Counted from the first letter of the stretch, positions 43,370 to 51,341 are shown. The stretch is DNA of 64,000 nucleotides from Gordonia phthalatica (GCF_001305675.1 NZ_CP011853.1:3534001-3598000); one strand, 5' to 3'. Notes: generated by a model not told the origin, from the sequence alone. Numbers and translations are program-made.

Positions 43370-44835
43370 TGCGCGCCGGGCCCAAGGCTGCCGTATCGGC
43401 TGAGCCGCTTCCGTTCAGGCCGAGGTCGGAGGTGGAGTCGGAGCGCTTCCTGGCGTTCGCTGACAAGTTCTTGCGGGTGCCGAAGGGCACCAACTCCCGC
43501 GGGAAGCTGCACTTGCGGGATTGGCAGGTCGAGATCGCCGAGGACGTCCTCGACTCAGGTGCCCGCACGGTCGGCCTCATGCTTCCCCGAGGGTCTGGCA
43601 AGACCACGTTGAACGCCGCGATCGGCCTGTACGCCTTCTTCTGTTGGGGCGATGGTGCGAACGTCGTGGTCTTCGCTGTCGACGAGAGGCAGGCGGGCCT
43701 GGCGTTCTCTGCAGCCCGCCGCATGGTGGAGCTCTCTCCCGAGCTCGCCGAACGCGCCCAGGTGTTCAAGGACCGCCTGTACATTCCGGCGACCGACTCC
43801 AGCTTCGCGGTCTATCCGGCGTCGCCGGCCGCGGCCGAGGGCTTGGACTATGTTCTGGCGATCGTCGACGAGGCCGGCGTCGTGAACCGGGATCTGTTCG
43901 AGGTGGTGCAGCTCGCTCAGGGCAAGCGGGAGAAGTCGGTGCTGGTGGCGATCGGCACGCCTGGCCCGAACGTCGACGATCAGGTGCTCCTGTCGCTGCG
44001 GGACTACGCCCTCGCTCACCCCGACGATGAGACGATGCGCTGGAGGGAGCACTCGGCCGTCGGCTTCGAGGACCACCCCGTCGACTGCGAACACTGCTGG
44101 AAGCTCGCCAATCCCGCGCTCGACGACTTTCTCCATCGGGATGCTCTGGTGGCTCTCCTGCCTCCAAAGACCCGCGAGGCGACGTTCCGCCGAGCTCGTC
44201 TCTGCCAGTTCGCTACGGACGTCGACGGCGCGTTCCTACCGCCGGGTGTGTGGGACTCCCTCGCCAATGGTGAGCCGGTACCGGACGGCATGGACGTCGT
44301 GGTGGCCCTCGACGGCAGCTTCTCGGACGACACCACGGCCCTGCTCGTCGGCACCGTGTCGACCGAACCTCACGTGGACAAGATCAAGGTGTGGGAGCGC
44401 CCACCAGGTGATGACTCCTGGCGTGTCCCTGTCGCCGAGGTGGAGGACGAGATCAGGGCGGCCTGCCGACGCTGGAATGTCCTGGAGATCGTCGCCGACC
44501 CGTTCCGGTGGACTCGGACGCTGCAGGTCCTCGAATCCGAGCGCCTGCCGATTCTGGAGTTCCCTCATTCCCCGTCGCGGCTGACTGCTGCGACCGGCGA
44601 CCTGTACAGCGCTGCGCTGAATGGTCGTCTCAGCCACTCGGGCGATTCCACGCTCGCCGCACACGTCGGTGCCGCGGTGATCGTGGAGGACGCTCGGGGA
44701 ATCCGCCTCGCCAAGCAGTCGAGGTCGAGGAAGGCACGAAAGATTGACCTTGCTGCTTGCTTGGTCATGGCCCACAGTCGCGCTACCTGGCGCGCTACCC
44801 GCAAGACACGACGTAAGACTCGGAGTTTCAAATGA
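43369..44835 (+). CDS. terL: Phage large terminase subunit
   Basis: 488 residues from the ATG at 43369. The ATPase has LHLRDWQVEIAEDVL, Walker A MLPRGSGKTTLNA and Walker B AIVDEAGVV; the nuclease domain begins at VVVALDGSFSDDTTALLVG (catalytic Asp). It drives DNA into proheads. Length and order fit HK97-like Terminase_1. Presence of an own TerL, rather than only a small subunit, separates this element from classical PICIs. Confidence 0.93.
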   Translation: MRAGPKAAVSAEPLPFRPRSEVESERFLAFADKFLRVPKGTNSRGKLHLRDWQVEIAEDVLDSGARTVGLMLPRGSGKTTLNAAIGLYAFFCWGDGANVVVFAVDERQAGLAFSAARRMVELSPELAERAQVFKDRLYIPATDSSFAVYPASPAAAEGLDYVLAIVDEAGVVNRDLFEVVQLAQGKREKSVLVAIGTPGPNVDDQVLLSLRDYALAHPDDETMRWREHSAVGFEDHPVDCEHCWKLANPALDDFLHRDALVALLPPKTREATFRRARLCQFATDVDGAFLPPGVWDSLANGEPVPDGMDVVVALDGSFSDDTTALLVGTVSTEPHVDKIKVWERPPGDDSWRVPVAEVEDEIRAACRRWNVLEIVADPFRWTRTLQVLESERLPILEFPHSPSRLTAATGDLYSAALNGRLSHSGDSTLAAHVGAAVIVEDARGIRLAKQSRSRKARKIDLAACLVMAHSRATWRATRKTRRKTRSFK

Positions 44836-46112
44836 CAGACACCTTGACCACCCTGTTGCAGCGCCTCGACGAGCCTGCAGCCCGCTACAGCGAGCTGGAG
44901 CACTACTACTCAGGCACACAGCCCCTCGCCTTCCTGGCTCCCGAGTCCCGCACGGCCCTCGGCGACCGCTTCGGCCGCATGGCCTCCAACATCCCCCGCC
45001 TGGCGATCACCTCCCTCACCGAGCGTCTGCGGGTGACCGGCTTCTCCGGCGTCGACGTTTGGGACGCCTGGCTTCGCAACGACCTCGACCAGACCTCGAC
45101 GATCGCTCACCGTGAGGCCCTGCTCCTCGGTGCCTCCTACGCGATCGTGTGGGCCGACCACTTGGGCCGGCCGAAGGTGACCATCGAATCGGCAAAGCAG
45201 GTCACGATGCTCACCGACCCCGGCACCCGGCAGCCGGTCGCCGCCCTGAAACGGTGGGAGACCGCCACGACGACCGAAGCCGTCCTCTATGGTCCTGCCG
45301 AGATCGTCCGTCTGCGTGCCGAGCAGCCCGGCGCCACCACTCAGGGCTTCAAGGTCATCGAGACCCTGACCAACCCGCTGGGCGTCGTCCCTGTTGTCCG
45401 CCTCACCAACTCTGACCGCCTCCTCGACGATGGTGTGTCCGAGATTGAAGACCTGAAGCCGCTCGTCGACGCCCTCAACAAGACGCTGACCGACATGCTC
45501 ACGACGTCGGAGTACGTTGGCCGGCCTCGCCGCTGGGCGACCGGCATCGAGCTCGAAGAGGACGAGCAGGGCGACGCGGTGAACCCGATCCCCGAAGGCA
45601 ACCGGGCGATGATCTCGGAGAACCCCGACGCCAAGTTCGGGCAGCTCGACTCCGCGAACCTCGGAGGCTACGAGGCCGCGGTCCGCATCATCCTCGGCCA
45701 GATCATGGCGGTCTCGGCGCTCCCGTCGCACTACATCGGGCAGCTCACCGCGACACCTCCCTCGGCTGATGCTCTCCGCGCTGCAGAAGCCTCCCTGACC
45801 GCGAGGGCTCAGGCCCGACAGCAAGTCTTCGGCAGGGCCTGGGAGCAGGTCGCCCGCCTGATCGTCGCGGTCCGCGACGGCGCTGACCCGCACCGTGTCG
45901 AGCCTCGCATCGTGTGGGCCGACCCCGCCACCCGCTCCATCGGCCAGGAAGCCGACGCCATCGTCAAGCTCTACTCCTCGGGCCTGTTGCCAGCCGACTA
46001 CGCCCTGCAACGCCTCGGCTACGGGGATGACGAGATCACCGCCATCCGCAAGGCCCGCCAGACCGCGGCCCTCGACAATGCCGCCGTCGACCTCTCGAAG
46101 CTGGTGTCCTGA
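44832..46112 (+). CDS. Phage portal protein
   Basis: 426 residues, SPP1 gp6/HK97-like portal. It begins with TLLQRLDEPAARYSELEHYYSGTQPLAFL, a common actinophage portal start, and includes LKPLVDALNKTLTDMLTTSEYVGRPRRWATGI and GQIMAVSALPSHYIG. The C-terminus is helical. It forms the dodecameric ring through which DNA enters. The ATG overlaps the terL stop (ATGA). Confidence 0.9.
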   Translation: MTDTLTTLLQRLDEPAARYSELEHYYSGTQPLAFLAPESRTALGDRFGRMASNIPRLAITSLTERLRVTGFSGVDVWDAWLRNDLDQTSTIAHREALLLGASYAIVWADHLGRPKVTIESAKQVTMLTDPGTRQPVAALKRWETATTTEAVLYGPAEIVRLRAEQPGATTQGFKVIETLTNPLGVVPVVRLTNSDRLLDDGVSEIEDLKPLVDALNKTLTDMLTTSEYVGRPRRWATGIELEEDEQGDAVNPIPEGNRAMISENPDAKFGQLDSANLGGYEAAVRIILGQIMAVSALPSHYIGQLTATPPSADALRAAEASLTARAQARQQVFGRAWEQVARLIVAVRDGADPHRVEPRIVWADPATRSIGQEADAIVKLYSSGLLPADYALQRLGYGDDEITAIRKARQTAALDNAAVDLSKLVS

Positions 46113-46693
46113 TGGCGTACCGAGACACGCTGCAGCAGTTGGCAACTGAGTCTGAGCGGACAATCTTGGCCGCGTACCGCTCGTTCACTGAAGGTCTCCT
46201 CGACCGGGAGGAGACCGTGAGGATCATCGCCCAGCTGATCGCCGAAGCGAATGGCCGCGCCCGCAACCTCGCCGACATGGCGATGGCCGCTCAGATGATG
46301 ATCGAGCTCGGCGAACCGCTCCCAGTGCAGGGCGTCGACCACCCCGACGAGATCCCGCGGCTGATGAAGGCCGCGAACACCACCCTCACGGTCGCTGAGA
46401 CGTCGGAGGTGTCGGAGGCCATCGTCGCCCGCCTCGCCCGTTCGGAGCCGCTGGAGGCCGCAGCGAACGCCGCCCAGGACGCGATGGTCCGCTCCGGCCT
46501 CACTAAGGGATGGATACGCCAGAAGTCCGCTGATGCTTGCCAGTTGTGCGAATGGTGGTGGAGGGAGGGCCGCGTCTGGCCTGCCGAGCACCCGTTCCAG
46601 CATCACAAAGGCTGCACCTGCAGCCCGAAACCCGTTCTGAGAGAAGGAATCAAGGAAACCATGAAGACCGCACGAGCAAAGGGAATCCGATGA
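46112..46693 (+). CDS. MuF-like minor head protein
   Basis: 193 residues. Mostly helical, with a C-terminal Cys/His region (ADACQLCEWWWREGRVWPAEHPFQHHKGCTCSPKP) typical of VG15/MuF head proteins that bind the portal inside the prohead. Its position between portal and scaffold is standard. ATG at 46112 shares one base with the portal stop. Confidence 0.8.
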   Translation: MAYRDTLQQLATESERTILAAYRSFTEGLLDREETVRIIAQLIAEANGRARNLADMAMAAQMMIELGEPLPVQGVDHPDEIPRLMKAANTTLTVAETSEVSEAIVARLARSEPLEAAANAAQDAMVRSGLTKGWIRQKSADACQLCEWWWREGRVWPAEHPFQHHKGCTCSPKPVLREGIKETMKTARAKGIR

Positions 46694-47127
46694 ACGACCC
46701 CCAAGACCAGACCGTCGACGAGGTTCCCGATTTGGAATCGGAGAACCTCGAGGAAGTCAGTGACACCGAGTCACCGACTTCCTCCGATCTCGAATCCGAG
46801 CAAGACGACACCTTCTCCCGCGAGTACGTGGAGAAGCTACGTCAGGAGAACGGCAAGTACCGTCAGCGTGCTCAGCGTGCCGACGACCTCGCCCACCGCT
46901 TGCACCGCGCGTTGGTCGCCGCCGATGGTCGCCTGCAGGATCCGACCGACCTCGACTTTTCCGATGATCACCTCACCGAAGATGGTGTCAGCCTGACCGA
47001 GGCCATCGACGATCTTCTGAAGCGTAAGCCGCACCTGGCAGCGCGCCGGCCGATCGGCGACGTCGGTCAGGGAGCGACCACGACACCCGGCGAGGTCAAC
47101 CTCCTCGGCATCCTCGGAGGGAGGTGA
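46690..47127 (+). CDS. Putative capsid scaffolding protein
   Basis: 145 residues from the ATG at 46690. An acidic, Ser/Glu-rich N-terminus (DEVPDLESENLEEVSDTESPTSSDLESEQDD), then a predicted coiled coil (YVEKLRQENGKYRQRAQRADDLAHRLHRALV), and a short C-terminal end. Composition, size and place just before the capsid gene fit a scaffold. No prohead protease gene is present, so assembly may need the scaffold but not cleavage. Confidence 0.75.
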   Translation: MNDPQDQTVDEVPDLESENLEEVSDTESPTSSDLESEQDDTFSREYVEKLRQENGKYRQRAQRADDLAHRLHRALVAADGRLQDPTDLDFSDDHLTEDGVSLTEAIDDLLKRKPHLAARRPIGDVGQGATTTPGEVNLLGILGGR

Positions 47128-47132
47128 ACGAC

Positions 47133-47237
47133 ATGGAGTACGACCAGTTCGACGCCATCTGCAAACTGCTGGAGGAGATCAGCACCAAGCTCGACGACGT
47201 GGTCCTGACCATCCTCGCCACGGCACCCTCGTCATAG
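47133..47237 (+). CDS. 34-residue small protein before the capsid gene
   Basis: Starts with ATG at 47133 after a strong GGAGGGAGGTG, ends TAG at 47235-47237. The sequence MEYDQFDAICKLLEEISTKL continues into a short hydrophobic end. It is probably an amphipathic helix. A good ribosome site and same direction support it; function unknown. Confidence 0.5.
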   Translation: MEYDQFDAICKLLEEISTKLDDVVLTILATAPSS

Positions 47238-47239
47238 GT

Positions 47240-47328
47240 CTCGCGCCCGCGCGCGCGTGGAGCAGACCAGAAACTTCATAAGGCTCTGATCGGCGTCCCA
47301 CTCGCGCCCGCGCGCGCGTGGAGCAGAC
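47240..47328. repeat. 28-bp exact direct repeat, GC-rich
   Basis: A 28-bp sequence beginning CTCGCGCCCGCGCGCGCG and ending GAGCAGAC is present at 47240-47267 and 47301-47328, 61 bp apart. The CGCGCGCG run could form unusual structures. It lies in the 213-base gap before the capsid gene, the longest non-coding stretch within the rightward gene block. Confidence 0.75.
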
Positions 47329-47361
47329 ACCTAGAACGAAATCTCACTATGTGAGACGATG

Positions 47362-47388
47362 AAGGGGCGCGTTTGAAACGCGCCCCTT
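47362..47388 (+). terminator. Intrinsic terminator upstream of capsid gene
   Basis: AAGGGGCGCGTTT (47362-47374) pairs with AAACGCGCCCCTT (47376-47388); the tail is CTTCTCG. It sits 60 bases before the capsid start, so the capsid gene either has its own promoter nearby or depends on read-through. A smaller TCTCAC-TAT-GTGAGA palindrome is just upstream (47342-47356). Confidence 0.75.
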
Positions 47389-47402
47389 CTTCTCGTCCTG
47401 GT

Positions 47403-47435
47403 GGCGATCTAGAAATTCTCAATTCGTAGATCGCC
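47403..47435 (+). promoter_or_regulatory. Capsid leader hairpin before ribosome site
   Basis: GGCGATCTA (47403-47411) pairs with TAGATCGCC (47427-47435), ending a few bases before AGGAGG and the capsid ATG at 47451. It may stabilise the capsid mRNA 5' end or present the ribosome site. Confidence 0.5.
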
Positions 47436-47450
47436 TTCAGGAGGCTCCTC

Positions 47451-48296
47451 ATGGTCGAATCGACCGCCACCAATTCCACTCTGCTCGCCGAACAGGTCTC
47501 CAGCCTGCTCGTCCAGCCCCTCGAAGCCGCCAGCGTCGTCCTCGGCTCCGGCCCCCGCATCTTCGACACCGCCAGCGAACTCCGCATCCCCAAGCTCGTC
47601 AGCTCCGGCACCCCCGCCTTCGTCGCCGAGGGAGGCCTCATCGCCGACACCCACGACGTCGCATTCGACGAAGTGAAGCTCATGCCCACCGAACGCACCT
47701 CCATCAAGACGATCCTCCGGTACACCAACGAGCTCGTCCGGCAGTCCGTCATCGGCATCGACGCCGTACTGAAGGCCCGCCTCGTCCACGACGTCTCCGA
47801 CCTCCTCGACGACGCCCTCCTGCAGGGCGCCGGCACCAGCAACAGCATCACCGGCATCACCAAGCAGACAGGCATCACCACCGGCACCCTCGACGTCGCC
47901 GACCCCGACAGCCTCCTCGACGCCATCGCCGCCCTCAACGCCAAGGAGATCACCCCGAACCGCTGGTTCCTCTCCGGCGCCGACTTCGCGGCCCTCCGCA
48001 AGCTGAAGGAAGGCACCAGCTCGAACCGCTACCTGCTGGAGCCCGACCCGTCGAAGCAGTCCGGCAGCACCCTGTTCGGCATCCCCGCCACCGTGACCAA
48101 CAAGCTCGCCGCCGGCACCGCGATCCTCGCCGACATGTCGACCGTCGCCATCGCCCGCGACACCAGCCCGTCCGTCACCGTGCTGAACGAGCGGTACGCC
48201 GAGTACGACCAGGTTGGTCTGCGCGTCACCTGCCGTTACGACCTCGGCCTCCTGCACCCCGAGGCCGTCTCGGTCCTGACCGCGGTCACCCCGTAA
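47451..48296 (+). CDS. HK97-fold major capsid protein
   Basis: 281 residues. Typical segments are ATNSTLLAEQVSSLLVQPL at the start, IFDTASELRIPKLVSSGTPAFVAEGGLI, LKARLVHDVSDLLDDALLQGAGTSNSITGI and LAGGTAILADMS-type end (AAGTAILADMSTVAIARD). There is no large N-terminal delta domain, which agrees with a separate scaffold and no protease. A strong AGGAGG ribosome site precedes the ATG. It forms the head shell. Confidence 0.9.
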   Translation: MVESTATNSTLLAEQVSSLLVQPLEAASVVLGSGPRIFDTASELRIPKLVSSGTPAFVAEGGLIADTHDVAFDEVKLMPTERTSIKTILRYTNELVRQSVIGIDAVLKARLVHDVSDLLDDALLQGAGTSNSITGITKQTGITTGTLDVADPDSLLDAIAALNAKEITPNRWFLSGADFAALRKLKEGTSSNRYLLEPDPSKQSGSTLFGIPATVTNKLAAGTAILADMSTVAIARDTSPSVTVLNERYAEYDQVGLRVTCRYDLGLLHPEAVSVLTAVTP

Positions 48297-48613
48297 TGAC
48301 CGCGCCGACCGGCGCAGACATCGCTGCATTCCTCGGCCAGGGAGACGACACCACGCTCGTCGCCCTGGCCGGGCAGCACGTCACCATCATCACCGCGATG
48401 GCACGCGCATACACCCGCGGTGAAGGCTTCACCGAAACCGGGCCGGCCGACGACCTCGCCGCCGTCATCACGACCGCCACGGCCCGCCTCGTCACCAATC
48501 CTGAGCAGTCCGAAGACCTCGCCATCGGCTCCTACCGGACCAAGGGAGGCTTCCAAGGCTGGACGCTCGCCGAGCTGTTCGTCCTGAACCGCTACCGGAA
48601 GAAGGCCCGATGA
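48296..48613 (+). CDS. Head-tail connector (adaptor) protein
   Basis: 105 residues, all helical: TGADIAAFLGQGDDTTLVALAGQHVTIITAMARAYTRG, then DLAAVITTATARLVTNPEQ and GGFQGWTLAELFVLNRYRKKAR. This is the gp6/gp15-like adaptor that binds under the portal. ATG at 48296 overlaps the capsid stop. It suggests that finished heads are prepared to accept tails, although no tail is encoded. Confidence 0.82.
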   Translation: MTAPTGADIAAFLGQGDDTTLVALAGQHVTIITAMARAYTRGEGFTETGPADDLAAVITTATARLVTNPEQSEDLAIGSYRTKGGFQGWTLAELFVLNRYRKKAR

Positions 48614-48948
48614 TCTACCGAGACCGGGTGAAGCTGAAGATGCTCGTCGACACCGGAGAGGAAGACGCCCACGGCAACCCCGTCAAGAGCGTCATCGAGC
48701 AGTACGTCCTGGCGAACGTCTGGCCCCTCGGCACCGACCAGAAGGTCGACTCCACCCGCACCTACGTCCGCACCAGGTACCAGATGATCCTGGCGCCCAC
48801 CGTGGACATTCCCGCGGGCATCGGCAATGACCTGTCGATCATCTGGCGTGACTACCTGGAACTGTTCGCAGACGGCAGCGTGGAACGGCACTACCGAGGG
48901 TCGAAGCTCCACCACTACGAGCTCATCACCAAGGCCATCATCGGATAG
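48610..48948 (+). CDS. Head completion (stopper) protein
   Basis: 112 residues, beta-rich: MIYRDRVKLKMLVDTGEEDAHGNPVKSVIEQYVLANVWPL, then RYQMILAPTVDIPAGI and KLHHYELITKAIIG. This matches gp16-like stopper proteins that close the head and form the tail interface. It is the last gene of the rightward block; the next feature is a terminator and the element end. Confidence 0.8.
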   Translation: MIYRDRVKLKMLVDTGEEDAHGNPVKSVIEQYVLANVWPLGTDQKVDSTRTYVRTRYQMILAPTVDIPAGIGNDLSIIWRDYLELFADGSVERHYRGSKLHHYELITKAIIG

Positions 48949-48973
48949 GTACGGGGAACCGAACCCCGTACCT
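48947..48973 (+). terminator. Hairpin ending the structural gene block
   Basis: AGGTACGGGG (48947-48956) pairs with CCCCGTACCT (48964-48973), starting inside the stop codon of the last structural gene. T-run is weak (ACTTCC). Nothing else is coded between here and the right attachment site. Confidence 0.65.
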
Positions 48974-48976
48974 ACT

Positions 48977-48998
48977 TCCGTCCGCAGTGCGTCCGCAG
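48977..48998. repeat. Right copy of 22-bp repeat, putative integrase arm site
   Basis: Identical to 38277-38298, with GTCCGCAG twice separated by TGC. It is 107 bases from the right attachment core. See left copy. Confidence 0.55.
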
Positions 48999-49104
48999 TA
49001 GTTCCACGAGAGCCCATAACGCACCAACGACGACAACGCCTCTGACCTGCATATAGTCAAAGTCCCGTATCAGTCCAACGACAGCAAACGCCCAGGACAC
49101 GGTT

Positions 49105-49118
49105 CCCGTACTACTACT
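49105..49118. other. attR core of the integrated element
   Basis: CCCGTACTACTACT, followed by TGA. Joining the left flank (menB) to this site reconstructs the original menB end as YYY-stop with TGA. The 49119-49134 remnant then runs into the polysaccharide locus. Confidence 0.7.
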
Positions 49119-49134
49119 GACGCCGGAGACCACC

Positions 49135-50172
49135 TCACCGGTGGCGGCGACCTCCGCTCGTCACGGCGGTCTCGTATGCCGCGCCGAGCGCGGTCGCCAT
49201 CGCGGTGTCGCTGTACCGAGAGCGGAGGGCTCGGGTCGCTTCGCAGACTCTGAGTCGCTCCGACTCGTCTGCGAAGAAGGCGACGACCGTGGCAGCCACC
49301 TGCGACGGGTCCGAGCCCGCGTCGACATATCCCAGTGACCGCATGCTCTCGATCCCTCGGGCCACCACCGGCAGCCCTGCAGCCGCGGCCTCGAGCGTCG
49401 CCAGAGGCGAGCCCTCCCACGCGGCGGTGTGCAGGCAGAGATCAGCGTCCTCGAGCCACGCACGAACCACCTCCGGCCTCCGCCATCCGGTGATCTCGAC
49501 ACCCGCCGCTAGCAGGGCCTCCCGCCCCTCATCGCCGTCGCCGATCCAGATGAACTCCGCTCGGTCGCCGACCAACTGCGCGACGGCCGCGAAGAACGTG
49601 GGCCCCTTCTGCGCACAGATTCGCCCGATCGCCACGACCCGCCGCCCACCTTTGTGTCCCGCGTGCATCGGTGCCTGCCGCAGCCCGGCAGGCACCGCAT
49701 TCGGCACGGTCACGACCACCGCGCGGTCCGTGAGTGCGCGCGCGAGTCGGCTCTCGCGGTCGCTCACCGCGAGCACGGTCTGTGGCCTGGCGCTCAGGGC
49801 CCGCTCGGCAGCCCAGTAGATCCTGCGTCTCCATCCACTCACCGACTCCGTCGCGTAGCAGTGCGGGGTGTAGACGATCGCACCCCGCGAGGGGATCAGT
49901 GCGCGCAGGACGCCGGCGAAACTCGAATGCAGATGAACGATGTCGAAATCGGCGTCCCACAGCATCCGTGCGGCCCCCGCGAGAAATCCGACGAGAGCGC
50001 CGTCCAACCGCGTCACCGCGACCCCGTCGGGAATCCGCGCAGTGTCCTGGCCGTCGCGGGCACGAACGATCAATTCGTGCTCGTACTGCGGCGTGGCAGC
50101 GATGTAGGCCGCGATCGCGGTCTGCACGCCACCTCCGTAGGCCTCCGCGACGTGGATGACACGGAGCGTCAT
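49135..50172 (-). CDS. Glycosyltransferase family 4-type protein
   Basis: 345 residues from the ATG at 50172, which shares one base with the stop of the upstream lipase-like gene (TGATG). The N-terminus LRVIHVAEAYGGGVQTAIAAYIA and the C-terminal donor site HTAAWEGSPLATLEAAAAGLPVVARG (E-x7-E type) are typical of GT4 retaining transferases using a nucleotide sugar. VVAIGRICAQKGPTFF marks the domain linker. Last gene of the minus-strand polysaccharide arm. Confidence 0.9.
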   Translation of the reverse strand: MTLRVIHVAEAYGGGVQTAIAAYIAATPQYEHELIVRARDGQDTARIPDGVAVTRLDGALVGFLAGAARMLWDADFDIVHLHSSFAGVLRALIPSRGAIVYTPHCYATESVSGWRRRIYWAAERALSARPQTVLAVSDRESRLARALTDRAVVVTVPNAVPAGLRQAPMHAGHKGGRRVVAIGRICAQKGPTFFAAVAQLVGDRAEFIWIGDGDEGREALLAAGVEITGWRRPEVVRAWLEDADLCLHTAAWEGSPLATLEAAAAGLPVVARGIESMRSLGYVDAGSDPSQVAATVVAFFADESERLRVCEATRALRSRYSDTAMATALGAAYETAVTSGGRRHR

Positions 50173-51341
50173 CACTCGCTGCCGCACGTGCGGCCGAGCG
50201 GGTCGCCCGACAACCGATGCCCGATCCATTCCAGATAGGGGGTCGCGTCGACCTCCGCATCGGTTCGGTCGGGTTGGCTGACCTCCTGGATCAGCGAGCC
50301 GCTGTCGCACGCGCGCCGGATCGCTCGGTGCACGGTCGCGGGATCGGCGACGGTGTCGCGACCGCCGTAGTAGACGATCATCGGCGCGAGCGCACGCCTA
50401 CTCGGCACATCCATTCTGGCGGCGATGTCCAGCAGACGCCGGCGGGCCTTGTCGTCGACCGGGACCAGGTCGTCCGCACTCACCGCAGCGAGCGCGCGCT
50501 TGCGCGCGTCGTCTGCGCCTGCACAACCTCCGAGCGACGACCAGACCTGAGATGCCCCGCCGCGGCGGTAATCGTCGATCTCGAAGCCGGGCGACGAGGC
50601 CTCGAGGCCCTTCAGGACCCACACGTACGCGAGCTTCTGTGCGTCGTTCAGCGTCCTCCCGGCGGCCCGCTGAACGAGGTCTGTCACCGACACGACAGGC
50701 GAGACGACCGCCGTCCCGACAAGCACCTCCCCCGGGATCTCGGAGGCCGATTCCGATGCGGCCCAGAGCGCACCGGCACCCTCGCCGACGCCGAACCCAA
50801 CCCACACGGACCCGAGGTCGCTCAACGACGCTCGCGCAGCGCGCACGATGTCGAGCACAGTGCGCCCAGACGTCTGATTGTCCAGGTAGACGTGTCCGTC
50901 ACCGGGGCCCGAACCGCGGTAGTCGGGCACCGCGACGGCGTATCCGAGCTGGAGATAGTTGCGGACGATGGGAGCGAGTCCCGCGAGGTCCGCGGACTGC
51001 GACGGTGCGCAGCCGACGTCGGCGCCGGCCCGCTCGTGGGCGACGACGACGAGCGTGCGACCATGCCGAGGCGGCGCTCCGATCGGTGCGAACAACGCAC
51101 CGCCGACGACCGTCGGCGCACCGGTGATGGCCGACCACGACTTGTAGCGGACCCGAATGGCGGTCGCTCCGACCGCCCTGATCGACGAGTCGAGCCGCGG
51201 AAAGTTCTCTGCCGAGACGACGTCGCCGCCCGCGACGGGAAGGGACACACCCTCGCGGTCATCCGCAGCCGCCCCTCGACACGCCGTCAGCGCGAGGAGC
51301 ACCGAAACGACTGCCGCCACGAACTTCGTCCACCGAGTCAT
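50172..51341 (-). CDS. LIP-family lipoprotein lacking the catalytic Ser and His (pseudoenzyme candidate)
   Basis: 389 residues with a lipoprotein-like signal (VVSVLLALTAC, Cys at about 21). It aligns along its length with the downstream-coded paralogue at 51338-52609 (VPDYRGSGPG, VYYGGRDTVADP). But the nucleophile elbow reads GFGVGEGAGALW where the paralogue has FGRSLGATAAW, so Ser is replaced by Gly; and the paralogue's LGGHENLG with the catalytic His is replaced by QPDRTDAEVDA. The acid Asp is kept. It is therefore unlikely to hydrolyse esters by the usual triad. A binding or regulatory role is possible. Confidence 0.82.
   Translation of the reverse strand: MTRWTKFVAAVVSVLLALTACRGAAADDREGVSLPVAGGDVVSAENFPRLDSSIRAVGATAIRVRYKSWSAITGAPTVVGGALFAPIGAPPRHGRTLVVVAHERAGADVGCAPSQSADLAGLAPIVRNYLQLGYAVAVPDYRGSGPGDGHVYLDNQTSGRTVLDIVRAARASLSDLGSVWVGFGVGEGAGALWAASESASEIPGEVLVGTAVVSPVVSVTDLVQRAAGRTLNDAQKLAYVWVLKGLEASSPGFEIDDYRRGGASQVWSSLGGCAGADDARKRALAAVSADDLVPVDDKARRRLLDIAARMDVPSRRALAPMIVYYGGRDTVADPATVHRAIRRACDSGSLIQEVSQPDRTDAEVDATPYLEWIGHRLSGDPLGRTCGSE

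Larger units (their letters stand above)
38231..49118. mobile_element. Phage-satellite-like integrated element (capsid-forming PICI-like)
   Basis: A 10.9-kb element between two copies of CCCGTACTACTACT in the 3' end of menB. Gene order: integrase and repressor leftward; then rightward excisionase-like protein, four small genes with a RecA-like ATPase, zinc-ribbon and small proteins, two HNH proteins, large terminase, portal, MuF-like protein, putative scaffold, capsid, two connectors. There is no tail, tape-measure, holin or lysin gene in the whole stretch. This matches capsid-forming phage-inducible chromosomal islands, and overlaps in style with the small prophages phiRv1 and phiRv2 of Mycobacterium tuberculosis. 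Confidence 0.8.

Noticed and set aside
38277..48998. The 22-bp direct repeats as the attachment core
   Set aside because: This would leave the last codons of int outside the element and would not restore menB. The 14-bp repeat at 38231 and 49105 explains both, so the 22-bp copies are better seen as arm sites.
50172..51341. Frameshift or sequencing error as cause of the missing lipase Ser
   Set aside because: The codons for GFGVGEGAG are in frame with conserved segments on both sides, and a second triad residue is also lost, so a simple error is unlikely.
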